From: Splendidivirga corallicola
GTDB lineage: Bacteria > Bacteroidota > Bacteroidia > Cytophagales > Cyclobacteriaceae
Assembly (NCBI GenBank): GCA_030442035.1
Contig: JAUJEA010000002.1
Span: forward strand, 186,001-250,000
Direction of reading: 5' to 3'
Length of the DNA: 64,000 nucleotides
Part shown: one piece after another, positions 43,669 to 52,250 of the stretch
Layout: every line of letters begins with the position of its first letter
Position numbering within the stretch: position 1 is the first letter of the stretch
The notes under the pieces: generated by a model
The model's input: only the letters and a program-made list of their open reading frames with translations
What the model was told of the DNA's origin: nothing
Databases searched by the model: none
Translations under genes and position numbers: made by a program

Positions 43669-45261
43669 TCAACTTTCTTTGTTCTTCGATTTGTCGCTTC
43701 TTGTTTTACCTATTATTGCTACCGTGCGATCATCACCAAAGTGAGTTATTCCTGCTTTTACTTTAAAATGTGCATCAAAATGGGAGGCTTTAAAATCATT
43801 GTGTTTTGGAATGGTTTGCAAAGCCGTCTGTACACTTTGAATTCCCACCATTTCATCACTTTCGGAATCTCTGGCCTCGGAATATCCATCTGTGAACAAA
43901 ACCAATAAGTCACCAGGGCCTATTTCAAGGTCAACAGATTTATACACTGTTTCTTTCATTAAACCCAGGAGCACACCTTCCACCTCAACAACTTCTGAGA
44001 CATGGCTACTATCGTTGTAATAAAAAGGTTTAATGCCTCCGGCCGATGCTATCTTTAAATTGCCTGTCTTCAAATTCACCAGGATCAGGCTTAAAGTGGA
44101 AAAGGCTTCTGACAGTTGAAGATCTCTGTAGATATATTTATTAAGTTCACCAAGAATTTGTGCCGGATCTTCCAGGATATCATGATTTTGATTATTGATC
44201 AAAAAATGAATTGTATTTCTTAAATAAGCCAAATAACCAGCAACAAAAAACCATGCGCCCCACTCCTTGCCCATCACATCTCCAATAGCCAGTAATCTGT
44301 GATTCTCATTGATTGCAAAAACTTCGTAATAATCTCCTCCCGGTAAATTTTGAAAGGCTTCATGATAACACGATATGATTATTTTGTTGGATTGCTGGTA
44401 AAATTCCTTTTCCTGACTGATCGGGGAATTCTGGGCCGCAATGTTGATAGCATTTAAATATTTTTGCTTGATTGCCACTTCCCGGTCAATTCTGGAATTG
44501 ATTTGCCTGACTATGTTTTCGATTGAGTCACTTTTCAGAATTAGTTCCGAAGCCCCATGATCAAAGTAAAATGTCAGTTGTTCTTCATCGATTTCTTTAT
44601 CAATTAAAAGGGAAATGGGTATATGTTTGGAAACACTTACTTCCTGTATTTTATTTAATATTTTTCTGCACCATTCGGAATCCTGATCAATGATAATCCA
44701 CCATATATTTTCATTGTAAAGCAATGCGAAGAGCTCTCTTTGGTTTTTGACAGTTTTTATTTCTGTTTTAACATCATGCTCAGGTAAGGCCAATGACTTC
44801 GTTTTATTTGAGCAAAATATGATTTTACCCTTTTCAAAATCCAGATTATTATTTTGCGATATCTTGATTTGTTGTTTTTGGATCCTTGACCTTTTCAGAT
44901 TGGCGTTGACCTTAGCAATAAGAATATCAGGATCAAATGGTTTTTTGAGGTAGTCATCAGCACCTTTTTCAAGACTCTCAACCCAAGACTCTGTTTGATT
45001 ATTCCCACTTAGGAATATAAAGGGTGTAAGCTGGTATTCGGGTAGCTTTCTGAATTTCTTTACGAAATCATAGCCATTCATATGGGGCATATTGATATCG
45101 GAAATCACGAGATCAAACACTCTTTCCCTGGCAGATCTCATAGCTTCCTTTCCATTGGATACAGAGGTAACTTCAAAGTCATTATTGTCCATAACAAACT
45201 CAATAAGTCTTTGGGTCATTTCATCATCCTCAACCACCAAAATTTTGGAAACTTTTCTCAA
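43669..45261 (-). CDS. Response regulator with C-terminal PP2C (SpoIIE/RsbU-type) phosphatase
   Basis: A protein of 530 residues. Receiver 1 (about 5-120) has phosphoacceptor D55 in LVISDINMP and the Lys in YLKKPFDPD. A second stretch (about 145-275) folds like a receiver but is degenerate (WWIIIDQDSEW, ISLLIDKE, GASELILKS). The PP2C domain (about 310-525) has LLAIGDVMGKEWGAW, VLFTDGYSEAR and HFGDDRTV. It should dephosphorylate the STAS protein at 45802. The start is TTG inside the 3' end of the upstream kinase gene (32 bp overlap); no ATG preserves the first beta-strand. Confidence 0.88.
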   Translation of the reverse strand: MRKVSKILVVEDDEMTQRLIEFVMDNNDFEVTSVSNGKEAMRSARERVFDLVISDINMPHMNGYDFVKKFRKLPEYQLTPFIFLSGNNQTESWVESLEKGADDYLKKPFDPDILIAKVNANLKRSRIQKQQIKISQNNNLDFEKGKIIFCSNKTKSLALPEHDVKTEIKTVKNQRELFALLYNENIWWIIIDQDSEWCRKILNKIQEVSVSKHIPISLLIDKEIDEEQLTFYFDHGASELILKSDSIENIVRQINSRIDREVAIKQKYLNAINIAAQNSPISQEKEFYQQSNKIIISCYHEAFQNLPGGDYYEVFAINENHRLLAIGDVMGKEWGAWFFVAGYLAYLRNTIHFLINNQNHDILEDPAQILGELNKYIYRDLQLSEAFSTLSLILVNLKTGNLKIASAGGIKPFYYNDSSHVSEVVEVEGVLLGLMKETVYKSVDLEIGPGDLLVLFTDGYSEARDSESDEMVGIQSVQTALQTIPKHNDFKASHFDAHFKVKAGITHFGDDRTVAIIGKTRSDKSKNKES

Positions 45262-45790
45262 TTGCCTTTTGCTTTTCTTGTTCTTTAGAAATGGAAATCT
45301 TCAAATAGTTATTAGAAAACGGGCAGTATTGATATTCTACAGTTGTTGCTATATTAAGCATTGCTAAAATTCCACGATTCCGTTCAGGCAGGTATTGATC
45401 ATCATAGGGCTGGCCAATCAATTTGAACCTCAATTTATTCGGGGACATTGGAATTGCATACAGTGAAACGCCAGGATGGGCCACGATCAGAAAGCGCTTC
45501 CCCAATTGATGCCCTTCGAAATTTCCAAATGCGCCATCAATATCAAACCCTCTACCATTATCGGTTACCATAATGTTCAGATGTCCTTCATGGATTTGCT
45601 GCTCAATAATAATGGTTATATTCTCCTTACTTTCTCCCCCTGATTCATAAGCATTGACAAATGCCTCAACCAGTAAGAGTCGTAATTTTAATTTGCTGAT
45701 AAGTTCTTCATCAACCCGTAACTTATCTATCCACTGATGTAATCCACCAAGCTGCTGTTCAGAAGGACAAAAAGATCTGATGAAGAACAT
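45230..45790 (-). CDS. RsbW/SpoIIAB-like serine kinase (HATPase domain)
   Basis: A protein of 186 residues with a single GHKL ATPase domain: N-box LLLVEAFVNAYESG and ATP-binding VTDNGRGFDIDGA. Family members phosphorylate a STAS partner and may bind a sigma factor or other output protein. The C-terminal ~60 residues (PNKLRFKLIG, then YCPFSNNYLKISISKE) are longer than in typical RsbW. It lies 11 bp after the STAS gene and overlaps the phosphatase gene, so it completes a three-gene partner-switching module. Confidence 0.82.
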   Translation of the reverse strand: MFFIRSFCPSEQQLGGLHQWIDKLRVDEELISKLKLRLLLVEAFVNAYESGGESKENITIIIEQQIHEGHLNIMVTDNGRGFDIDGAFGNFEGHQLGKRFLIVAHPGVSLYAIPMSPNKLRFKLIGQPYDDQYLPERNRGILAMLNIATTVEYQYCPFSNNYLKISISKEQEKQKAIEKSFQNFGG

Positions 45791-45801
45791 CCTGTGACTA
45801 C

Positions 45802-46146
45802 TTAGTTTCCTGAGAAACTACTGACGCATTTGTTCTCATCAGTATGAATTTCCAAAACGCTTCCAAGATGCATCAGATCTATGAGGTCCATGACATTACT
45901 GGAGGCATTGCAGAGCTTCAGGTTTCCGCCATATCTTTTCGAACTTTTAAGCCCGGATATGATAGTTCCGAAACCGGCGCTATCAATGAAATCAACACCG
46001 TTAAGATTCATGACAATGAGAGATTCCCGTTCATTGATCATCCCCTTTAGTTCGGCTTTGATCCTGTAAGCATTTCGCGAATCAAAATGACTGATTCCGT
46101 CAAACGTAACAACTGTTACATCATTTACTTTCTTTGTGTGAATCAT
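45802..46146 (-). CDS. STAS-domain anti-sigma-factor antagonist (RsbV/SpoIIAA-like)
   Basis: A protein of 114 residues. The phosphorylation motif D-S-A-G-F-G in GVDFIDSAGFG carries the conserved Ser. It is preceded by a typical STAS strand order (VTVVTFDGISHFDSRN). It is the switch protein between the kinase at 45230 and the PP2C phosphatase at 43669. It starts 10 bp after the GH31 gene. Confidence 0.9.
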   Translation of the reverse strand: MIHTKKVNDVTVVTFDGISHFDSRNAYRIKAELKGMINERESLIVMNLNGVDFIDSAGFGTIISGLKSSKRYGGNLKLCNASSNVMDLIDLMHLGSVLEIHTDENKCVSSFSGN

Positions 46147-46156
46147 AGTCTTTAAT

Positions 46157-48571
46157 TTATTTGATATTCTTATTCTTAGACTTTTCCAGGAACCGAATGG
46201 TCAATTTCGAAAACTCTTTATTAACCAATGCCCTAAAGGTTCCACCCTTGGTTTTTGAAAGTTTTTTGATCTTGGTTTCAGAAGTGGACAGCTCAATTTC
46301 ATCAGCCTGAATACCATGAAAGATCATTTCGTAATCTCTGTAATAGGTATTGTACTGTCCTGTTTTGGATTGCTTGAGCGTGATAAGTTTTTTGGAACCA
46401 ATAAATTCAAATTGTTTCAAAGAGAAAATACCTTGTTGATAAGCAAAATTATCTCCATGATCTTCATAAAGTTCACTGACTTCGTGCACGAGGTCATAAT
46501 AGATATGAAGTGTGAGCTTATCAAGCTCTTTCTCTCCAACATATTGCATGACCGGATTGTGTGGAATTACACTACCGGATTTAACGAATAATGGCATTTC
46601 ATCCAAAGGAGTAGCTATAGAAACCTCTTGCCCTCCTTCAAACAACTCATCGGAAAAATAATAGTACCAGTTTCCTTTTGGGAGATAAACTTCTTTACCT
46701 TCGGATCGTGGTTTAGACACCGGACTCACCAGTAGTTTATCACCAAATCCAAACTCCTCCTGACGTTCATAGGTATCAACATCATCCTGATCCATGAATA
46801 CTAATGGGCGTAGAATCGGAGTACCATCTATGGTGCATTGCCAAAAAGATGTGTAAATGTATGGTAAGAGTTCATATCGCAGTTCTATGAATTTTTTGAT
46901 TATTTTTTCATAGTTCTCACCATAGGACCAAGGTTCCTGGTCGGCTGTATCACCGGCAGAATGGGTTCTGAATAAGGGTGAAAATACCCCCAGTTGTATC
47001 CACCTTGTGAATAATTCTCCATTGGAATCACCACTGAAACCACCTATATCCGATCCGGAAAATGAAATACCGGAAATACTTAATCGCTGGCACTGGGTAT
47101 TGGCAATTTGAAGGTGCTCCCATGTAGCCACATTATCACCAGTCCAAACTGCGGCATACCTTTGCACGCCGGAATAACCTGAACGTGTAATGGTAAATGG
47201 TCTTTTTTTACTTTGCAAGTGCAAAAGTCCCTCGTAAGTTGCCCTGACCATTTGCATTCCATAGACATTGTGTGCTTTTCTGTGGCTACAGGGATTTCCA
47301 TCATAATCGTGTCGGACATCATTCGGGAAGGTATCGATCCCAAATACTGCCGGTTCATTCATATCATTCCAAACACCATCTACCCCAATCTGTACAAATT
47401 CTTCAAATAATGTTCCCCACCATTTTCTAACTTTAGGATCGGTAAAATCAGGGAAATTGCATTTCCCCGGCCATACCGGCCCTTGCATCAGGGGTCCATC
47501 CCCTCTTCTGCAAAAAACATCCTGCTCAATGCCCTCCTGATAAACCCAGTATTTAGGATCTATTTTAATACCCGGATCAATGATCACAACCGTTTTAAAT
47601 CCTTCTTTTTTCAGGTCTTCAATCATTCCGGACGGATTGGGGAAATAATCCTTATTCCAGGTAAAACATCTAAATCCGTCCATATAGTCTATGTCCAGAT
47701 AAATGGCATCACAAGGAATTTGTTTTTCACGAAATGTTTGTGTTATCTCTCTTACAGTCGACTCGGGATAATAACTCCATCGGCACTGATGATAACCAAG
47801 TGTCCATAAAGGTGGCAAATAGTGTTTTCCGGTCAATTCACAATATCTTTTTGTGACATCCATCAGACGGGGTCCATGAATGTAATAGTAATTCATTTCG
47901 CCACCATCAGCCCAATAACTGGTTACTTCGTTGTCTTCATGACCAAAATCAAAATAAGTTTTAAAGGAGTTATCAAAGAATATTCCATATCCTATTCCAT
48001 GATGAAGGCCAATATAGAATGGGATATTCCGATATAACGGATCGCGTTCCTTCTCAAAACCATAGGTGTCGCTCCCCCAATTTGTGAATCGTTTCCCCTT
48101 TAAATTAAGATCCGTTGGTTTATCACCCAAACCATAAAAAACCTCATCCTGCTGAATCTTCTTGCTGCAATACACATAATTACCCCCTTGACTGATATTT
48201 TCTTCCCAATGCATTCCGGTGGCATCCTCATTAATGATTTTACCCTCCATATCTTTCATTGTTATTTTCATGGAAGTTTTTTCAATGACACAAACCAGAC
48301 TATTGGTCATCAGTTCATAGCCATCAGGTTTTTCTGCCAGTGCTAATCTATCAATAGTGAACTTGTGGTTAAGTTCTAGTGCATAGGAGAAATCATTTTG
48401 AAAAAAGCCATCCGGAACAAAACGAAACCTTATGATTTCATCACTTATAACCTTTATTTCAAGAACCTCTCTTTCGCTGTGAAAGTAAAATGTGCTTCCC
48501 TGTCTTGAATAATTCTTGATCTTATTGAGGACCTGTTTGGGGGTCTGAAGAACCTGATCCATGTATACCAT
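46157..48571 (-). CDS. Glycoside hydrolase family 31 (alpha-glucosidase)
   Basis: A protein of 804 residues without signal peptide, so cytoplasmic. Catalytic nucleophile D403 in the GH31 signature W401-N-D-M-N-E-P; the conserved YLDIDYMDGF sits at 291-300, and the second Asp region in SGSDIGGFSGD. N-terminal beta-sandwich, TIM barrel and C-terminal sheets give the usual full length. It releases glucose from alpha-glucans, maltose or related sugars. It is tightly placed between the HPt gene (21 bp) and the STAS gene (10 bp), an unusual setting that suggests its expression is tied to the signalling genes. An ATG three codons in is a possible alternative start. Confidence 0.93.
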   Translation of the reverse strand: MVYMDQVLQTPKQVLNKIKNYSRQGSTFYFHSEREVLEIKVISDEIIRFRFVPDGFFQNDFSYALELNHKFTIDRLALAEKPDGYELMTNSLVCVIEKTSMKITMKDMEGKIINEDATGMHWEENISQGGNYVYCSKKIQQDEVFYGLGDKPTDLNLKGKRFTNWGSDTYGFEKERDPLYRNIPFYIGLHHGIGYGIFFDNSFKTYFDFGHEDNEVTSYWADGGEMNYYYIHGPRLMDVTKRYCELTGKHYLPPLWTLGYHQCRWSYYPESTVREITQTFREKQIPCDAIYLDIDYMDGFRCFTWNKDYFPNPSGMIEDLKKEGFKTVVIIDPGIKIDPKYWVYQEGIEQDVFCRRGDGPLMQGPVWPGKCNFPDFTDPKVRKWWGTLFEEFVQIGVDGVWNDMNEPAVFGIDTFPNDVRHDYDGNPCSHRKAHNVYGMQMVRATYEGLLHLQSKKRPFTITRSGYSGVQRYAAVWTGDNVATWEHLQIANTQCQRLSISGISFSGSDIGGFSGDSNGELFTRWIQLGVFSPLFRTHSAGDTADQEPWSYGENYEKIIKKFIELRYELLPYIYTSFWQCTIDGTPILRPLVFMDQDDVDTYERQEEFGFGDKLLVSPVSKPRSEGKEVYLPKGNWYYYFSDELFEGGQEVSIATPLDEMPLFVKSGSVIPHNPVMQYVGEKELDKLTLHIYYDLVHEVSELYEDHGDNFAYQQGIFSLKQFEFIGSKKLITLKQSKTGQYNTYYRDYEMIFHGIQADEIELSTSETKIKKLSKTKGGTFRALVNKEFSKLTIRFLEKSKNKNIK

Positions 48572-48592
48572 AGTACTGCTTTTATTGGGACC

Positions 48593-48955
48593 TTAGTTAT
48601 TACGAACGGCTATATGCACTTCCTCAATTTCACTAAGCAATTCTTTGCAAGTAGCTTCAATTGTCTCAATCAGACCTGGGATCTGTTCCAGGTTCATTTT
48701 TTTTGCCGCGAACTGTTCCAGATCCTGAAGTTCCTGCTCGATTGATCTGGCTCCCATCATGGCAAGAGAAGATTTCGTTTTATGTGCCACTTTAAATAAT
48801 TCTTCCCATGATTCCTTTTCAAAGAATTCATGCATTTGAGCCAGCTGCTTAGGTGTTTGTTCTACAAACATATCAATCATTTTAGCCACTATGGCCTTAT
48901 TTGCACCACATACCTGTTCCAGATAACTGAGGTCTAGTAATTTTTTATTTTCCAT
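48593..48955 (-). CDS. HPt-domain phosphotransfer protein
   Basis: A protein of 120 residues, one helical HPt domain. The phosphorylatable His is H58 in KVAHKTKSSLAMMGA. It has no other domain, so it should pass phosphate between a hybrid kinase and a response regulator encoded elsewhere or within the same gene run (receivers at 40519 and 43669). No hybrid kinase is in the window. Confidence 0.88.
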   Translation of the reverse strand: MENKKLLDLSYLEQVCGANKAIVAKMIDMFVEQTPKQLAQMHEFFEKESWEELFKVAHKTKSSLAMMGARSIEQELQDLEQFAAKKMNLEQIPGLIETIEATCKELLSEIEEVHIAVRNN

Positions 48956-48985
48956 AATTTTATAATTCAGTTAAGCCCAAGGCCA

Positions 48986-49567
48986 TTAATTCTTCTTCTT
49001 ATCTTTCTCTGTAGCGACTGGCTTTCGTTCCATTGGTAAGCCATAATTGAAGTCTTCCAAAGTGAATTCAAGTCGTTTTCCAGTTATTTTTATTTCATCA
49101 ATTTTTTCAAATCCCTGATAAACCGTAAAATCGTAATAGCTGCCCGGAGGGTGAAACTCACCGATTTGTACTTCTACTGGAGGAGTAACTACTTTTCCAT
49201 CTCTCCAACCCCTGATTGTTACTTGTTCATCCGGATTGGAAAAGGAATGATTGGATGAAAATTGGAAACCCCTCATTTCGAAATCATCACCATTTGCACT
49301 TTTAATTCTGAAATCGGTGACTTCTTTTTGTTGACCTACAAAAAGGCTTCCGTTTTCATCAAAAACAGTGATCAATGATGAGCTATCAACCAGAATATCA
49401 TTTTGTCGAAATTCGTAAATAAAGTTTCCAAAAGTCACCTTTGATTTGAGGTAGGTAATCTTTGGTAAATCGTATTTTGAAAAGTTCTCGTTAATTTTTC
49501 CTTCATCGTTCTGAGCTAAGCCGGCTACAGTTAACAATGAGAAAATAACAATGAATAGTGTTTTCAT
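48986..49567 (-). CDS. Secreted hypothetical protein, 193 aa
   Basis: Not recognised. It has a clear signal peptide (TLFIVIFSLLTVAGLAQ) and a beta-rich mature domain (ITYLKSKVTFGNFIYEF, VTIRGWRDGKVV, FTVYQGFEKIDEIKITGKRL) with a lysine-rich tail. It is the first gene of the run that goes on with HPt, GH31 and the partner-switching genes (30 bp to the HPt gene). It may be periplasmic or surface-exposed; a sensory accessory role is only a guess. Confidence 0.7.
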   Translation of the reverse strand: MKTLFIVIFSLLTVAGLAQNDEGKINENFSKYDLPKITYLKSKVTFGNFIYEFRQNDILVDSSSLITVFDENGSLFVGQQKEVTDFRIKSANGDDFEMRGFQFSSNHSFSNPDEQVTIRGWRDGKVVTPPVEVQIGEFHPPGSYYDFTVYQGFEKIDEIKITGKRLEFTLEDFNYGLPMERKPVATEKDKKKN

Positions 49568-50138
49568 AACCGGAATTTTTCCATTGAATAATTCAACTAT
49601 TCAAATGTATTGAGAAGCCATGCTTCAATACATCAGCAAAAACGCCAATTTTAAAAATTAGGAAATTCTCCTATCGAGGATTATATGGAGTGATAATAAA
49701 AGCAGTGTGATAGTCTATTTGTAATTATATTACCGGAAGAAAGATCCAACCAAAATCAAAATTGTTTGCAAGAATTTCAATTAACAACTCAAAATCAACT
49801 TGTTACAAAAAACGATGTTTACAAAACCTGATTAATGGGAAACAGCGAGCCAGGAAAGATTGCCATAGGTTTTTTACCTATAGGTCTTTAGGTTAAAAAA
49901 ACATGCTCCTTTTCCCAATTTGGAAAAAGCACAGCAATCCTGTCCAACTGGGTTAGTCGGTTTGGATTCGATAGACCTACCGGAAAGCTTCAACAATTAC
50001 CCCGCTTGGAAGGTTAAAAAAGGATTTAAGTCAAATACCTAGTCGTTGTAGTTTCCGAGTTTAAAAAGAAAGAATTTAATAGAGCAAATTGAGCGTTGAT
50101 ACAATTTTCATCAGCCAAACCAGGCTACTTCTTGTAAC
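49568..50138. other. 571 bp non-coding gap with several hairpins
   Basis: No credible gene. A hairpin with arms ATGTATTGA and TCAATACAT sits at 49605-49633, about 40 bp upstream of the secreted-protein gene. ATAGGT/ACCTAT and a stem of the type CTTTTTCC/GGAAAAGG occur around 49865-49935. The stretch could be a regulatory leader or an unrecognised small RNA; no known riboswitch consensus was recognised. Confidence 0.4.
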
Positions 50139-50420
50139 TTAGTTCTCTCTCCTTCTGATGATTCTTTTTCTTTTCGGTCTGGGTTTCTCGGCTTGCTTCT
50201 TTTTCATGTAACGATTGATAATGATATCCATCGATTTTATCATATCGTCGGGATAGGAGTTCACCATAAAGGTTCCGAATGGTTGTTTTTCACGGATCCT
50301 ATCAGGTTTAACACCTTTGTTGTAAGCCGACATAGCTACCGATGAGCCGATGATCTTTAAATCAGCTCTTCTCAGTCTCAATCCTCGTTCTCTAACTCTT
50401 GTAAATACTGTTATACTCAT
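50139..50420 (-). CDS. Small basic hypothetical protein, 93 aa
   Basis: Not recognised. The start is the ATG at 50420 (MSITVFTRVRERGLRLRRAD); a TTG two codons earlier is less likely. The middle (NSYPDDMIKSMDIIINRYMK) is probably helical, and the last 22 residues are almost all Lys, Arg or Pro (KKKQAEKPRPKRKRIIRRRE). The charged tail suggests nucleic-acid binding (inference). It stands alone, with non-coding DNA of 300-570 bp on both sides. Confidence 0.55.
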   Translation of the reverse strand: MSITVFTRVRERGLRLRRADLKIIGSSVAMSAYNKGVKPDRIREKQPFGTFMVNSYPDDMIKSMDIIINRYMKKKQAEKPRPKRKRIIRRREN

Positions 50421-50725
50421 TTCCAAAACTTGCTAATGATCAAATTTTGAAAATTATTAATTAAAATACAATTAAAATTCAAGGTCTCTTTGCGAGTATT
50501 TCAATTTATTGGAAAAAAAATTGGCAACTTATTAATCTATAAAACCTTCCTTGATTACAATTCTCTATGCTTCCTCTTCTTTTTATTGCAAATCCAAAAA
50601 AGTTTAATGATTGATTATAAGTGACTTATAGAAGTATTGCATTTCAAAAGCGGATTTCAAAATTTAACCGGAGCCCATTATAGGATAAGCAAGATCTTCA
50701 AACAACAAAAATTACAACCGATGTG
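50421..50725. other. AT-rich gap with no gene seen
   Basis: About 305 bp of AT-rich DNA between the small basic protein gene and the fatty acid hydroxylase gene. It presumably carries the promoter of the former; no clear motif, hairpin or repeat was found. Confidence 0.4.
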
Positions 50726-51625
50726 TTAATTTTTCTTAACTTTCCTTTCTGCCTTGGTTAGCTTAAAGCCATGAAGGTTTTGAGCAATGAAAGTTTTCGG
50801 GTAGTCTTCCACTCCAGGGAAACCCAACGGGATATCCCTTCCATCTTTTGGAATGTAATCCGTACCCCAAAGATAGTCCCACAAACTAAGGGTTATCCCA
50901 AAATTCACACCATAGTGTTTTTCAGATGGAAGATCATGTGCGTGATGCCAAATATGCATCTGCGGATTATTAAAAATATACTTCAAAGGACCAAGGTTTA
51001 ATTTCAAGTTTGAATGATTGAAGTGACCAATGGCCAATGTAAATATATGAACCAAGAAAAAATCATCAATACCAAAGCCAATCATGGCTAGTGGTATATA
51101 CTCCAAGCTCCGATACACAACGTTTTCCATCCAATGGTAACGTAAATGGGCTGCAAAGCCCATTTGGAGTACTGAGTGATGTACTTTATGAAATTCCCAT
51201 AAAAAAGCACTCCTATGGAGTAATCGATGAACCCACCACTGAATGAAATCACGAACAACAAACATTACCAGCAGCTGTAATATTTTTGGCCATGTTTCAA
51301 CCTGCAGTGCCACAAGGTTACGGATCCCAAAGAGTGCCAGAAAATCTTTAAAAAGATCAACTACCACCATAGAAGCAGCATTGTAGATGATCAGTGAGAA
51401 TAGAAAAAAATTAAAAAACATATAAAAGAAATCCAGCCAGAAATCTTTTCTGAACTTGGCCTGTTTTTGGCGCCAGGGCTTGATAAGCTCAAGCAAAAAG
51501 AAAAATAATGAAACCCCGATCAACCAGTAGAAATAATTTTTCCAGTGTGGATTTGTAATCTCGGTCCAAAGGTAGTTCGCATAACCTTTGTATCCATTGA
51601 TGAATGATTCCAAATACTTCTCCAT
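50726..51625 (-). CDS. Sterol desaturase/fatty acid hydroxylase family membrane protein
   Basis: A protein of 299 residues. The di-iron histidine clusters are seen in order: HRLLH, HKVHH, HFNHS and HIWHHAHD, within a hydrophobic frame (FYWLIGVSLFFFLLEL, FYMFFNFFLFSLIIY). Family members hydroxylate or desaturate lipids at the membrane using O2. The substrate is unknown. It is a single gene, unrelated in operon to the second family member at 58040. Confidence 0.88.
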   Translation of the reverse strand: MEKYLESFINGYKGYANYLWTEITNPHWKNYFYWLIGVSLFFFLLELIKPWRQKQAKFRKDFWLDFFYMFFNFFLFSLIIYNAASMVVVDLFKDFLALFGIRNLVALQVETWPKILQLLVMFVVRDFIQWWVHRLLHRSAFLWEFHKVHHSVLQMGFAAHLRYHWMENVVYRSLEYIPLAMIGFGIDDFFLVHIFTLAIGHFNHSNLKLNLGPLKYIFNNPQMHIWHHAHDLPSEKHYGVNFGITLSLWDYLWGTDYIPKDGRDIPLGFPGVEDYPKTFIAQNLHGFKLTKAERKVKKN

Positions 51626-51709
51626 AAAATCCTCTATCTCTTCTTCAGTCTAAGTCACAAAAATAAATAAGTGTGCTAAAATCTTAAAATGATGAAAATC
51701 ACCTTTGTC

Positions 51710-52225
51710 TCATTCCGATAATTCATACCACTCAATATCGGTAAGATTTGTTCGTCTTCCAGTCTTTTTAGGGGCGTAGTGCGTTGATAGATACTCAAGG
51801 ATGGGTTCTTCATTTTCACCAAGATCCCAAAGTTTCTGTGTTTTTTGCATCCATTCGATCATACTTTTCCAGCCTTCACGAGTGGCCCTGTTCTGACTTA
51901 TTAGTTTTGTTGAATGACATCCGGTACAATTAGTCAATATTAATGGGAGTTTGTCATCAACAATCAGGCCTGAAGCAACATGAATTCCATCGCTATTGAC
52001 TGATGATGTATCACTCCATACCAAGACATTGTTTCTTTCGCCCTGCAGACTTTCTTGTTCCTCAACTTTTGAATCTAAAAAACTAAAATGTTCAGGCTTG
52101 TAAAAAATACCTAAATAAGCAGCCCCTGCGATAGCAACTGCCAATAATATAAACATTATGACCAGCAATCTGGATAATGTTGTAATTGATTTCTTAAGCC
52201 TATCTTCTTTGGTATTTTTTTGCAT
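51710..52225 (-). CDS. Membrane-anchored cytochrome c (partner of the sulfite-oxidase-like enzyme)
   Basis: About 171 residues from the ATG at 52225; a TTG five codons earlier is unlikely. One N-terminal membrane anchor (LLVIMFILLAVAIAGAAYLG), then a periplasmic domain with one haem site C-T-G-C-H and a distal Met candidate in SMIEWMQ. It follows the molybdoenzyme gene by 25 bp, so it is the likely electron acceptor, as in known SorA/SorB pairs. Confidence 0.85.
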   Translation of the reverse strand: MQKNTKEDRLKKSITTLSRLLVIMFILLAVAIAGAAYLGIFYKPEHFSFLDSKVEEQESLQGERNNVLVWSDTSSVNSDGIHVASGLIVDDKLPLILTNCTGCHSTKLISQNRATREGWKSMIEWMQKTQKLWDLGENEEPILEYLSTHYAPKKTGRRTNLTDIEWYELSE

Positions 52226-52250
52226 ACAGCCCAGCTCCAAATGGATTTGT

